Source: Spirochaetota bacterium (GTDB lineage Bacteria > Spirochaetota > GWE2-31-10 > MWDO01). From it: a stretch of 6,264 bases of DNA. Position 1 is the first letter of the stretch; every line of letters begins with the position of its first letter. The stretch spans positions 1 through 6,264 of the forward strand of contig JAGOCL010000159.1 of NCBI GenBank assembly GCA_017998755.1, given 5' to 3'. Below, in pieces: positions 1 through 5,949 of this stretch. The notes under the pieces were generated by a model. It made no database searches and was not told where the DNA came from. It saw only the letters and a list, made by a program, of their open reading frames with translations. The translations under genes and the position numbers were made by a program.

Positions 1-1226
1 CGCTTAGAGAGAATTCCGATATAGCCACTCTGATTTTTTTAGACGGAAAAAGCGGCGATATTATCTCGATGGCTAATTTTCCGGATTTTGATCCCAATTT
101 TTTTACGCGGTATAACCAGGAGTCTTTTAGAAACGCTTCGATATTTCATCAATACGAACCCGGATCTGTATTTAAGATATTCTCTTTATCGCCGGTACTT
201 GATAGCGGCTTGATCGCGGAGGATACTTATTTCTTTTGCGACGGACTATTTGACAACGTAAAAGGAGTCAAGATAAGATGCACCGGTACGCACGGGTCGG
301 TAAATCTTTCCGGAATTATGAAATACTCATGTAACGAAGGGACATTGCAAGCGATAGAGTTGATTTCGTCGGAGAGTCTTTATTTGAGTCTGAAAAAGTT
401 CGGCTTCGGCGAATCGTCTTCGATTTTATTACCCGGAGAACAGCCCGGTTCGTTAAAGAATTTAAAAAATTGGTCTATCAATTCAAAATATACTATTCCG
501 ATAGGTCAGGAAGTCGGGGTAAACGCTTTGCAAATGGTCAGAGCGGCTACGGTATTTGTAAACGACGGAACCATGGTTGAAACTAATATTGTTAAAAGTA
601 TAACCGATAGAGATAATAAAACGATCAAAGAATTCGGAAGGAAGGAGATAAGAGATATTCTCAAGAAAGGGACTTCAAGAAGAATTCTGGATACATTAAT
701 TGAAGCCACAATGACCGGCGGAACCGCGAGACGTTTAAACATCGAAGGAATTCAGTTTGCCGCAAAGTCCGGCACCGCTCAGATATTTGATAAGGAGTTG
801 GGGAGATATTCGGACGACGAAGTAACCTCTTCTTTATTGGTTTTTTTTCCGTTTGAGAATCCCAGATATATAATTTATATGGTTTATCACAATCCAAAAG
901 GTAAGATCAGATGGGGCGGAAATATTTGCTCGGTTTTACTAAACGAATTTATAAGCGGGATTATCGGATATTATAGAATCGGGGCTGAGGAAGAATATTC
1001 GTTATCAGAAAAGGACGTAGTTATTGACAAAGAATACAAAAAAATTGAAAAAACTCCTTTTGTAATGCCGGACTTGAGCGGCATCCCGGCCGGCGACGCT
1101 CTGGATATCTTATCTCAAGTTAACGTTAAGGTAAAAGTCGCCGGTATGGGGACAGTTTACGCGCACTTGCCTCAGAAAGGGGTAACGGTAAAAGCCGGCG
1201 ACGAGATAATTCTATATCTAAAATAG
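1..1226 (+). CDS. Class B penicillin-binding protein (FtsI/SpoVD-type transpeptidase) with C-terminal PASTA domain, 5'-partial
   Basis: This is the C-terminal part of a membrane-anchored DD-transpeptidase that cross-links peptidoglycan in the periplasm, probably for septum formation. The frame is open from base 3, so the Met at 69 is internal: the residues around it (LIFLDGKSGDIISMANFPDFDPN) match the conserved segment that precedes the transpeptidase domain in this family. Numbering from that Met, the catalytic SxxK is S33-V-F-K36 within YEPGSVFK, SxN is S87-C-N89, and the KTG-type motif is K233-S-G-T. All three active-site motifs are therefore intact. Residues about 328-385 form one PASTA domain (PFVMPDLSG...GDEIILYLK), a fold that binds wall fragments or beta-lactams in related proteins. 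The N-terminal anchor and dimerisation domain lie outside the window. The division role (FtsI) rather than an elongation role is inferred from the PASTA domain and overall resemblance. It ends with TAG, 57 bases before xseB. Confidence 0.93.
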   Translation, partial: LRENSDIATLIFLDGKSGDIISMANFPDFDPNFFTRYNQESFRNASIFHQYEPGSVFKIFSLSPVLDSGLIAEDTYFFCDGLFDNVKGVKIRCTGTHGSVNLSGIMKYSCNEGTLQAIELISSESLYLSLKKFGFGESSSILLPGEQPGSLKNLKNWSINSKYTIPIGQEVGVNALQMVRAATVFVNDGTMVETNIVKSITDRDNKTIKEFGRKEIRDILKKGTSRRILDTLIEATMTGGTARRLNIEGIQFAAKSGTAQIFDKELGRYSDDEVTSSLLVFFPFENPRYIIYMVYHNPKGKIRWGGNICSVLLNEFISGIIGYYRIGAEEEYSLSEKDVVIDKEYKKIEKTPFVMPDLSGIPAGDALDILSQVNVKVKVAGMGTVYAHLPQKGVTVKAGDEIILYLK

Positions 1227-1230
1227 ACAC

Positions 1231-1259
1231 TGGACATTTTAAAAAAAATTTATTATACT
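1231..1259 (+). promoter_or_regulatory. Predicted sigma70-type promoter upstream of xseB
   Basis: A -35 box TGGACA (1231-1236, five of six matches to TTGACA) is followed after exactly 17 bases by a -10 box TATACT (1254-1259, five of six matches to TATAAT). The spacer is A/T-rich. Transcription would start near 1266, leaving a leader of about 18 bases before the xseB ATG. The site begins five bases after the transpeptidase stop codon, so it would let xseB and the epmA-like gene be transcribed independently of the wall gene. It is a sequence match only; the AT-rich background makes chance matches possible. Confidence 0.6.
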
Positions 1260-1283
1260 GCGGTAAAAATATATAGGATAAAT

Positions 1284-1628
1284 ATGAAAGAAAAGAGTTT
1301 TGAGAGTTCGCTATCGTCGCTAGAAAGGATAACCGGCAGGCTGGAAGAGGGCAATATACCCCTCGACGAAGCGTTGAAGTTATTTGAAGAAGGGGTCAAA
1401 CTCAGTAGATATTGCGAGGAACAGCTAAATAAAGCCAGAGAAAAGATTGAAATACTGAAAAACTGCGATATTTCGGCCGAAGATGAAGCTCTTGATGAAA
1501 ATAGAGAAAATGAAGATACAGAGGATAACGACGGCGAGATTGTAGAAAACGACGATATAAAACCTAAAACTACTAAAAAAAAACAAAAAAAAAATGAACT
1601 AATCAAAGAGGAAAATCTGCTATTTTAA
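1284..1628 (+). CDS. xseB: Exodeoxyribonuclease VII small subunit with extended charged tail
   Basis: XseB is the small, helical subunit of exonuclease VII, a cytoplasmic enzyme that degrades single-stranded DNA together with the catalytic XseA subunit, which is not in this window. Residues about 5-60 carry the family pattern: SFESSLSSLERITGRLEEG, then PLDEALKLFEEGVKLSRYCEEQLNKAREKIEIL. The usual protein is about 60-85 residues; this one is 114. The extra tail is acidic at about 65-92 (many Asp and Glu) and then lysine-rich at about 94-103, encoded by an A9-C-A10 tract at 1575-1594. The tail resembles no domain I recognise. The start ATG is preceded by AGGAT at 1275-1279. The stop codon overlaps the open frame of the downstream epmA-like gene, suggesting translational coupling. 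Confidence 0.9.
   Translation: MKEKSFESSLSSLERITGRLEEGNIPLDEALKLFEEGVKLSRYCEEQLNKAREKIEILKNCDISAEDEALDENRENEDTEDNDGEIVENDDIKPKTTKKKQKKNELIKEENLLF
1607..1612 (+). promoter_or_regulatory. Possible ribosome binding site for the upstream start of the epmA-like gene
   Basis: AGAGGA lies inside the end of xseB, nine bases before an ATT codon (1622-1624) in the frame of the epmA-like gene. No ATG, GTG, TTG or CTG exists in that frame between its last upstream stop (TGA at 1595-1597) and the TTG at 1874. This purine-rich site therefore offers the best support for initiation at a non-standard ATT, coupled to the end of xseB translation. It is a weak match and only suggestive. Confidence 0.3.
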
Positions 1629-1873
1629 ATCTTAAAAATAAGGAAATCTTCGGAAGAGTTTTTTCGACGGATAAAGATAAAATAAGCGTTTTTCAAAATA
1701 ACTCCGTTATCGATTTTTTTATACCGGAGGATAGATTTAACGATTTTGATTCTATAAAAGCCGGAGATATAGTAAATATAGGTTTTTATGTCGAAAACGG
1801 CGTTTATTACGCTCAATCGGTAATTTTACTCAATAGACCCGAGCTAAATCCTATAACGGATCCGAGTTCGTTC
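1622..1873 (+). other. Probable N-terminal OB-fold-like extension of the epmA-like gene, no standard start codon
   Basis: The epmA reading frame is open back to base 1598. From the ATT at 1622 it encodes 84 further residues, including EIFGRVFSTDKDKISVF, DFFIPEDRF, IKAGDIVNIGFYVENG and VYYAQSVILLNRPELNP. The alternating hydrophobic beta pattern, the xGRV opening, the AGDIV turn and the closing LNRPELNP linker followed by RYL resemble the anticodon-binding OB-fold and linker of class II lysyl-tRNA synthetases. Bacterial EpmA proteins normally lack that domain. Codon style matches the neighbours, so I regard this as coding or recently coding. Either translation begins at ATT 1622, overlapping the xseB stop, or the original start has been lost. 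The OB-fold assignment is by eye only. Confidence 0.55.
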
Positions 1874-2878
1874 TTGAACAGATATTTAAGAAATAACATT
1901 GGGCATAATATAGCAAACCGCGATAAATATTTTAAATATATCAGAGAATATTTTAACGAAAAAGAATTTATTGAACTTCATACCTCTACCTTAACCGAAT
2001 CTCCTGGGATAGAGACTTATATCGAACCTTTTCAGACTACTTACTATACTTATGATAATGATAAAATTCCTTATTATCTGCCTACGTCGCCAGAATTTTC
2101 ATTAAAAGAGGCGTTAACGTTGGGATACGATAATATTTATGAAATAGCGAAAGTTTTCAGGAATGTAGGCGAAAAATCGCAGTATCATAGCCCCGAGTTT
2201 TTTATGCTCGAATGGTATAGGGCTTATGCAAACTACGACGCTATAATCAGAGATTGTTCGGAATTGTTAAAATATTTATCTCATAAAATTTACAATAATT
2301 CGATAATTAAACATAAAAGAGGCGTAATAGACTTATCGGACGTCAAGATAGTTACCGTAAAAGAGCTTTTTGAAGATTATGGGATTAATTTAGATTACTA
2401 CTCGTCGGATCCGGCGAAGTTCATAAAAGAGGTTAACTCGCATTATAGTTACGATTTATCAGACGTCCGAAAAGACGACGTTTTTTTTAAGTTTTTTATG
2501 GATAAGATAGAACCGACATTGGGGTACGATAAACCGGTTTTTGTTTGTTCTTATCCGATTGATATGTGCAGTTTATCGAACGTATGTAAAGATAGCGAGT
2601 TTTACGGGGAGCGGTTTGAGCTCTACATTCTTGGAATAGAGATCGCTAACGGCTTCGGCGAATTAACAGACCCTGCAAAACAAGAAGATAATTTTAAGAA
2701 AACGCTGGAATTCAGAAAGAAAAACGCAATCTACCGGCTATCTATGCCAGATAGATTTATTAAAGCTCTAAAATACGGTATTCCGCCTTGTTCGGGCGTA
2801 GCGCTCGGATTGGAGCGGCTTTTTATGATTCTTTTCGACATAGATGCTATAGAATATACCAGAATATACCAAATATAG
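1874..2878 (+). CDS. epmA: Class II LysRS-like protein, probable EF-P lysyltransferase (EpmA/GenX/PoxA family)
   Basis: EpmA attaches (beta-)lysine to a conserved lysine of elongation factor P, helping ribosomes through proline stretches. The class II synthetase core is clear. A motif-1 region lies at about 20-52 (EFIELHTSTLTESPGIET). Motif 2 has FRNVGE at 95-100 and SPEFFMLEWYRAY at 106-118. IANGFGELTDPAKQ lies at about 257-270, and motif 3 is GVALGLERL at 308-316. The SPEFxMLEWY and CSGVALG signatures favour EpmA over true LysRS. Coordinates given here start at TTG 1874, the first standard start, but this start has no convincing ribosome binding site and cuts into the linker, so the protein probably began upstream (see 1622-1873). 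The last residues, after AIEYT, are altered by a 10-bp tandem duplication at 2851-2870. The gene may therefore be functional with a changed tail, or decaying. It ends 20 bases from the convergent LCP-like gene. Confidence 0.82.
   Translation: MNRYLRNNIGHNIANRDKYFKYIREYFNEKEFIELHTSTLTESPGIETYIEPFQTTYYTYDNDKIPYYLPTSPEFSLKEALTLGYDNIYEIAKVFRNVGEKSQYHSPEFFMLEWYRAYANYDAIIRDCSELLKYLSHKIYNNSIIKHKRGVIDLSDVKIVTVKELFEDYGINLDYYSSDPAKFIKEVNSHYSYDLSDVRKDDVFFKFFMDKIEPTLGYDKPVFVCSYPIDMCSLSNVCKDSEFYGERFELYILGIEIANGFGELTDPAKQEDNFKKTLEFRKKNAIYRLSMPDRFIKALKYGIPPCSGVALGLERLFMILFDIDAIEYTRIYQI
2851..2870 (+). repeat. Perfect 10-bp tandem duplication at the 3' end of the epmA-like gene
   Basis: AGAATATACC occurs twice in direct succession (2851-2860 and 2861-2870). 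Ten is not a multiple of three, so the second copy shifts the frame: the protein reads AIEYTRIYQI and stops at TAG 2876-2878. With one copy removed the frame would continue as AIEYTKYSFNRPIMTI and stop at TAA 2904-2906, inside the convergent gene's end. That alternative tail resembles the family ending as I recall it from E. coli EpmA (FSVDRA). Confidence 0.85.
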
Positions 2879-2898
2879 CTTTAATAGACCTATTATGA
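2879..2898. other. Convergent intergenic spacer, no convincing terminator
   Basis: Only 20 bases separate the two converging stop codons. They contain TAATAG (2882-2887) and its reverse complement CTATTA (2890-2895). As a hairpin this gives at most five A/T-rich pairs around a four-base loop, without a T-run, so it is too weak to call a Rho-independent terminator. Termination in both directions must rely on something else, or each transcript runs antisense into the neighbour. Confidence 0.5.
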
Positions 2899-4107
2899 CT
2901 ATTTAACTACTTTTCCGTTAAAATCTTTACCTAATATCAATGTAACGTCGATTTTCTTATCTTTAGATTCCTCGCCTTTAACAATGCGTTTACATTGAAT
3001 TAAATCTGCCAATTTTGAAGCTTTTTGCTCAGAATTTCTAATAATTACTACTGTGTTTTCGTAATTCTCATGTTGGGCGTTGCCGGCCTCGAGGACGTCT
3101 AGCCCGAAAGTCGTCAAATACCGCCTTGTTCTTGCGGCAAATCCTACGATATCGGTTCCGTTTAGTATCTCTACTACGATTTTCCCTTCCTCTTCAGAAG
3201 CGTACTCTTTTTTTATGTTTTGAAGCGCTTCGGCAACTTCGCTTTTTATCCAATTTCCAGATTTTTTTGGTTGGAGAATGTAGCTATATCCTGGAATTTC
3301 TTTTTTATCGCAATAAAGTATCAGATTTACCATTCCTCTACTAAAATCAACATTATTTTTATAAAATCTTGATTTTATTTCATTGAAAAATATCAAAAAG
3401 TCGTGAAGGGACATATTGGAATCGACGGTTTTGAACAGGTAGTTAGAGGTATTTTTGTCGGTAAACGTTTCGAGAAAATCGTATTTCAATTTAACGAAAC
3501 TTCTGATATAGTTGTTGAGTCTTTTTAATTGATTGTACTCTTCGTCGTTGTTTTTATCTTCAATAAAGCTAAGATACTCGGCGGATTTGTCGCCGTCCAT
3601 AAGCGTAACGCCGCTCGGGATGTAGACGTTTTTTTCAGGAACTTTTATTCTTTCGCTGTAAATCTCGACTCCTCCGAGCATGTCTATCAGTCTAACAAAA
3701 TTATTTTTATCAATAAAGAAATAATAGTCTATCTTTACTCCGACAAGATTGGAAAGCGCTAAACGTAAATCTTCCCCGCTTATTTTTTTTGTAAGAGCTT
3801 CTTCAAGCGTGAAACTTTCCATTTTACCGTAAGACAAAAACGTTTTTGGGAGTAGAGAAATAGTCGCCGATCTGTTAGTCTGAGGATTAAAAACGACAAT
3901 TGCCGCTCCGGTTACTATTTTTTTTTCGTCGTTAGCGACGACCAAAAACGATATATTTTGACCTGTTTTAAGCGATACTTTTAGTTTTTCTTCGCTTTTA
4001 AAAAATCTTCCGGCAAAAATAGCCCCTCCTATCATCAGCGCGATTGCGGATAGTATGATCCAGCCTGTGAAATTTCCTTTGGAAGTTTGGTTAGGTTTTT
4101 TACCCAT
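2899..4107 (-). CDS. Membrane-anchored LCP-like protein with C-terminal LytR_C domain
   Basis: This 402-residue protein has a short basic N-terminus, one membrane segment at about 14-33 and an extracytoplasmic remainder. Residues about 50-215 resemble the LytR-CpsA-Psr (LCP) fold: AAIVVFNPQTNRSATISLLPKT (68-89), VGVKIDYYFFID (122-133), LIDMLGGVEIY (140-150), and GVTLMDGDKSAEYLSF (166-181). Residues about 308-398 form a LytR_C domain (GKIVVEILNGTDIVGFAARTRRYL onward). Canonical LCP enzymes transfer glycopolymers to peptidoglycan using conserved Arg and Asp residues; here the PRD position reads LPKT and the R-x-R region reads SFIEDK, so catalysis is doubtful. The gene follows nadD by three bases, with AAAGGA (4114-4119) overlapping the nadD end. 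It is often named a LytR-family regulator in databases, but nothing here suggests DNA binding. Its precise function is unknown. Confidence 0.8.
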   Translation of the reverse strand: MGKKPNQTSKGNFTGWIILSAIALMIGGAIFAGRFFKSEEKLKVSLKTGQNISFLVVANDEKKIVTGAAIVVFNPQTNRSATISLLPKTFLSYGKMESFTLEEALTKKISGEDLRLALSNLVGVKIDYYFFIDKNNFVRLIDMLGGVEIYSERIKVPEKNVYIPSGVTLMDGDKSAEYLSFIEDKNNDEEYNQLKRLNNYIRSFVKLKYDFLETFTDKNTSNYLFKTVDSNMSLHDFLIFFNEIKSRFYKNNVDFSRGMVNLILYCDKKEIPGYSYILQPKKSGNWIKSEVAEALQNIKKEYASEEEGKIVVEILNGTDIVGFAARTRRYLTTFGLDVLEAGNAQHENYENTVVIIRNSEQKASKLADLIQCKRIVKGEESKDKKIDVTLILGKDFNGKVVK

Positions 4108-4110
4108 AAT

Positions 4111-4713
4111 TTATCCTTTGTAAAGACTATTTTGATAAATATACTTTATAACTTTTTCCGGAGCCATGCAATTTATTTTTAATCCTTGTTTGATTCTATT
4201 TCGTATCTCGGACGAGCTAAGTTCGATAACTCTATTTTTTATAAACGTTATTTTATAGTTTGATTTAGGCGTATCGGTAATATTTCTTGTTAAGCATAGC
4301 AGTTCCGTTGTTTTTTCGAGTTTGTCGATCTCTTTCCAAGTATCGAGGCCGTCAAGAAGATCGTCCCCAAAAATGACGCCGAGTTTATTTATACGCGGGA
4401 AAGCATTCCTGAAATATTCGATGGTGTCGATAGTTCTGCTAAATCCCCCTTTTTCAATCTCGACGGCCGAAGACCAAAAATTATTAATGCCTTTTATAGC
4501 TAAGTTTACCATATCAAGCCGGCGGTATGGATCTATCAATTCCGTCGTTTCTTTATGGACGGGAATGCTTGCCGGAATAAAAACGACGCAGTCGTAATCG
4601 GATTTTTCTAAGACGTCTAGAGCCGTAAGTATATGACCGTTGTGAATAGGATTAAAAGTTCCGCCGAAAAGCGCTACGTTTTTATTATTTAGACTCTTTG
4701 TTTTCAATTTCAT
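4111..4713 (-). CDS. nadD: Nicotinate-nucleotide adenylyltransferase
   Basis: NadD transfers AMP from ATP to nicotinate mononucleotide, giving deamido-NAD in the cytoplasm; it is a late step of NAD synthesis. The 200-residue length is normal. The nucleotidyltransferase signature GGTFNPIHNGH is at residues 17-27, with the HxGH histidines H24 and H27. The second phosphate-binding motif SSSEIR (family ISSTxIR) is at 166-171, followed by the usual C-terminal APEKVIKYIYQNSLY. The chosen ATG at 4713 lies inside obgE, an overlap of 29 bases. It leaves a short lysine-rich leader before the first strand. A TTG two codons later is the only close alternative, and the ribosome binding site is weak, so coupling to obgE translation is likely. 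Confidence 0.95.
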   Translation of the reverse strand: MKLKTKSLNNKNVALFGGTFNPIHNGHILTALDVLEKSDYDCVVFIPASIPVHKETTELIDPYRRLDMVNLAIKGINNFWSSAVEIEKGGFSRTIDTIEYFRNAFPRINKLGVIFGDDLLDGLDTWKEIDKLEKTTELLCLTRNITDTPKSNYKITFIKNRVIELSSSEIRNRIKQGLKINCMAPEKVIKYIYQNSLYKG

Positions 4714-5686
4714 GGATTTTATCTTTCAATATGTATAAAAGTTTATCTATACCGCGATGAGTTATTGAAGATATAGAAATGATGTTTTCGCCGACGACTT
4801 TTTGTAGTTCGACAGAGTTTTCTTCGGAATTCTCAACGTCGTTTTTTGACGCGACTATCAACCTTGGTTTCTTTGAAAGCTCTTCTGAATACGTTCGTAT
4901 TTCATTTTCAAGTTTACGAAATTGATTAAGATAATCTTCGTCGGATAAATCGACGAGATAGAGAAGCAGTTTGGTTCTCTCGATATGTTTTAAAAATTCA
5001 ATACCGAGCCCGGCTCCTTGAGAAGCCCCTTCGATAATACCGGGGATATCCGCCATAACAAAATGCTCGTTTTCTACCGAAAAAACGCCTAAATTGGGTA
5101 CTAAAGTAGTAAACGGATAATTTGCAATTTTGGGATGGGCTTTTGTTACAACGCTGAGTAGAGTCGATTTGCCGGCGTTTGGGAATCCGACTAATCCTAC
5201 GTCGGCGATCATTTTTAATTCGACCCGCAAACGCGCCTCTTGACCCGGCAAACCGGGTTGAGCGTATCTGGGAGCTTGATTTACCGATGTGGCGAAATGC
5301 ATATTACCGCGTCCGCCTTTGCCCCCTTTTAAAAGGACGTATTGTTCACCGACGACTGTAAAGTCTCTTAATAATTCCTCGGTATCAGCGTCGTAGATAA
5401 TAGTTCCGGCCGGAACTTCGATTATTACGTCGTCTCCCATTTTGCCGCTTTTTTGAGCGCCCATTCCGGGAAAACCGTTGCCGGCGTAGAAATTTCTCTT
5501 AAGATAGAGATTATATAGAGTTCTTACGTTATTTTTGACATTAATTATTACAGATCCGCCGTATCCGCCGTCGCCTCCGTCGGGACCGCCAAAAGGAACT
5601 CGCTTCTCCCTCCTGAAACTTACGCAACCGGGGCCGCCTTTGCCTGATTTGGCGCTTATAATAACTTCATCGACGAAATGTTGCAT
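4685..5686 (-). CDS. obgE: Obg family GTPase
   Basis: ObgE is a ribosome-associated GTPase acting in 50S subunit assembly and stress control. Residues 1-158 are the glycine-rich Obg fold (for example GGPDGGDGGYGGSV at 33-46 and GGKGGRGN at 121-128). The G domain follows: G1 GFPNAGKST (167-175), switch I NYPFTTLVPNLG (189-200), G3 DIPGIIEGAS (213-222), a G4 position reading SKND (280-283) instead of NKxD, and G5 near SISS (304-307). The length, 333 residues, fits the form without the C-terminal OCT domain. The gene starts six bases after the rpmA stop. There is no strong ribosome binding site, so it is probably coupled to rpmA, a classic neighbour in bacteria. Confidence 0.97.
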   Translation of the reverse strand: MQHFVDEVIISAKSGKGGPGCVSFRREKRVPFGGPDGGDGGYGGSVIINVKNNVRTLYNLYLKRNFYAGNGFPGMGAQKSGKMGDDVIIEVPAGTIIYDADTEELLRDFTVVGEQYVLLKGGKGGRGNMHFATSVNQAPRYAQPGLPGQEARLRVELKMIADVGLVGFPNAGKSTLLSVVTKAHPKIANYPFTTLVPNLGVFSVENEHFVMADIPGIIEGASQGAGLGIEFLKHIERTKLLLYLVDLSDEDYLNQFRKLENEIRTYSEELSKKPRLIVASKNDVENSEENSVELQKVVGENIISISSITHRGIDKLLYILKDKIHEIENKESK

Positions 5687-5692
5687 TAAATA

Positions 5693-5947
5693 TTATTGGC
5701 CGTAAACGCTGATAGCTTTTTTGAATTTTCCCTTTCTTTCAAATTTTACTATACCGTCGATCAAAGCAAAAAGAGTATGATCTTTACCTAACCCAACATT
5801 TTTTCCCGGGTGGTATACCGTGCCTCTTTGTCTGACTAAAATACTTCCGGCGCTGACAATCATCCCGCCAAATCTTTTAACGCCAAGTCTTTTTGCTTGA
5901 CTGTCTCTTCCGTTTCGCGAACTACCGCCGCCCTTATGATGAGCCAT
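5693..5947 (-). CDS. rpmA: 50S ribosomal protein L27
   Basis: L27 sits at the peptidyl-transferase centre of the large ribosomal subunit, where its flexible N-terminus approaches the tRNA ends. The 84-residue sequence is typical: MAHHKGGGSSRNGRDSQAKRLGVKRFGG, then GSILVRQRGTVYHPGKNVGLGKDHTLFALIDG and a basic C-terminus. The protein begins directly with MAHHKGGG; there is no hydrophobic N-terminal extension of the kind removed by Prp in Firmicutes. The ATG is supported by AAGGAG six bases upstream, and the short open stretch before it contains no ATG, GTG or TTG. It lies two bases after the prp stop codon, in the same operon. Confidence 0.98.
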   Translation of the reverse strand: MAHHKGGGSSRNGRDSQAKRLGVKRFGGMIVSAGSILVRQRGTVYHPGKNVGLGKDHTLFALIDGIVKFERKGKFKKAISVYGQ

Positions 5948-5949
5948 TT

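Noticed and set aside
1253..1606. Minus-strand open frame of 117 codons opposite xseB, rich in Ser and Phe
   Set aside because: It is the antisense of the Glu/Lys/Asp-rich xseB; low-complexity composition, no plausible domain, and it overlaps a clear gene almost completely.
1575..1626. Programmed frameshift at the A-tracts fusing XseB to the OB-fold/EpmA protein
   Set aside because: Both shifted frames stop immediately after the tract (1595-1597 and 1600-1602), so slippage there cannot produce a fusion.
1625..1816. Minus-strand open frame of 63 codons in the xseB-epmA gap
   Set aside because: No ribosome binding site or recognisable family. The plus strand here continues the epmA frame with a more protein-like OB-fold pattern.
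2882..2895. Short palindrome TAATAG-AC-CTATTA as a bidirectional terminator
   Set aside because: Only five usable A/T-rich pairs and no T-run; too weak in an AT-rich background.
4322..4597. Plus-strand 91-codon open frame opposite nadD
   Set aside because: It is a shadow of a well-supported gene, with no ribosome binding site and no family resemblance.
5243..5258. Inverted repeat ACCCGG-CAAA-CCGGGT
   Set aside because: It lies inside obgE and is explained by the conserved QPGLPGQ residues; no sign of a regulatory role.
5179..5361. Plus-strand Arg-rich 60-codon open frame opposite obgE
   Set aside because: It is antisense to conserved Obg sequence; its composition follows from the complement of that gene.
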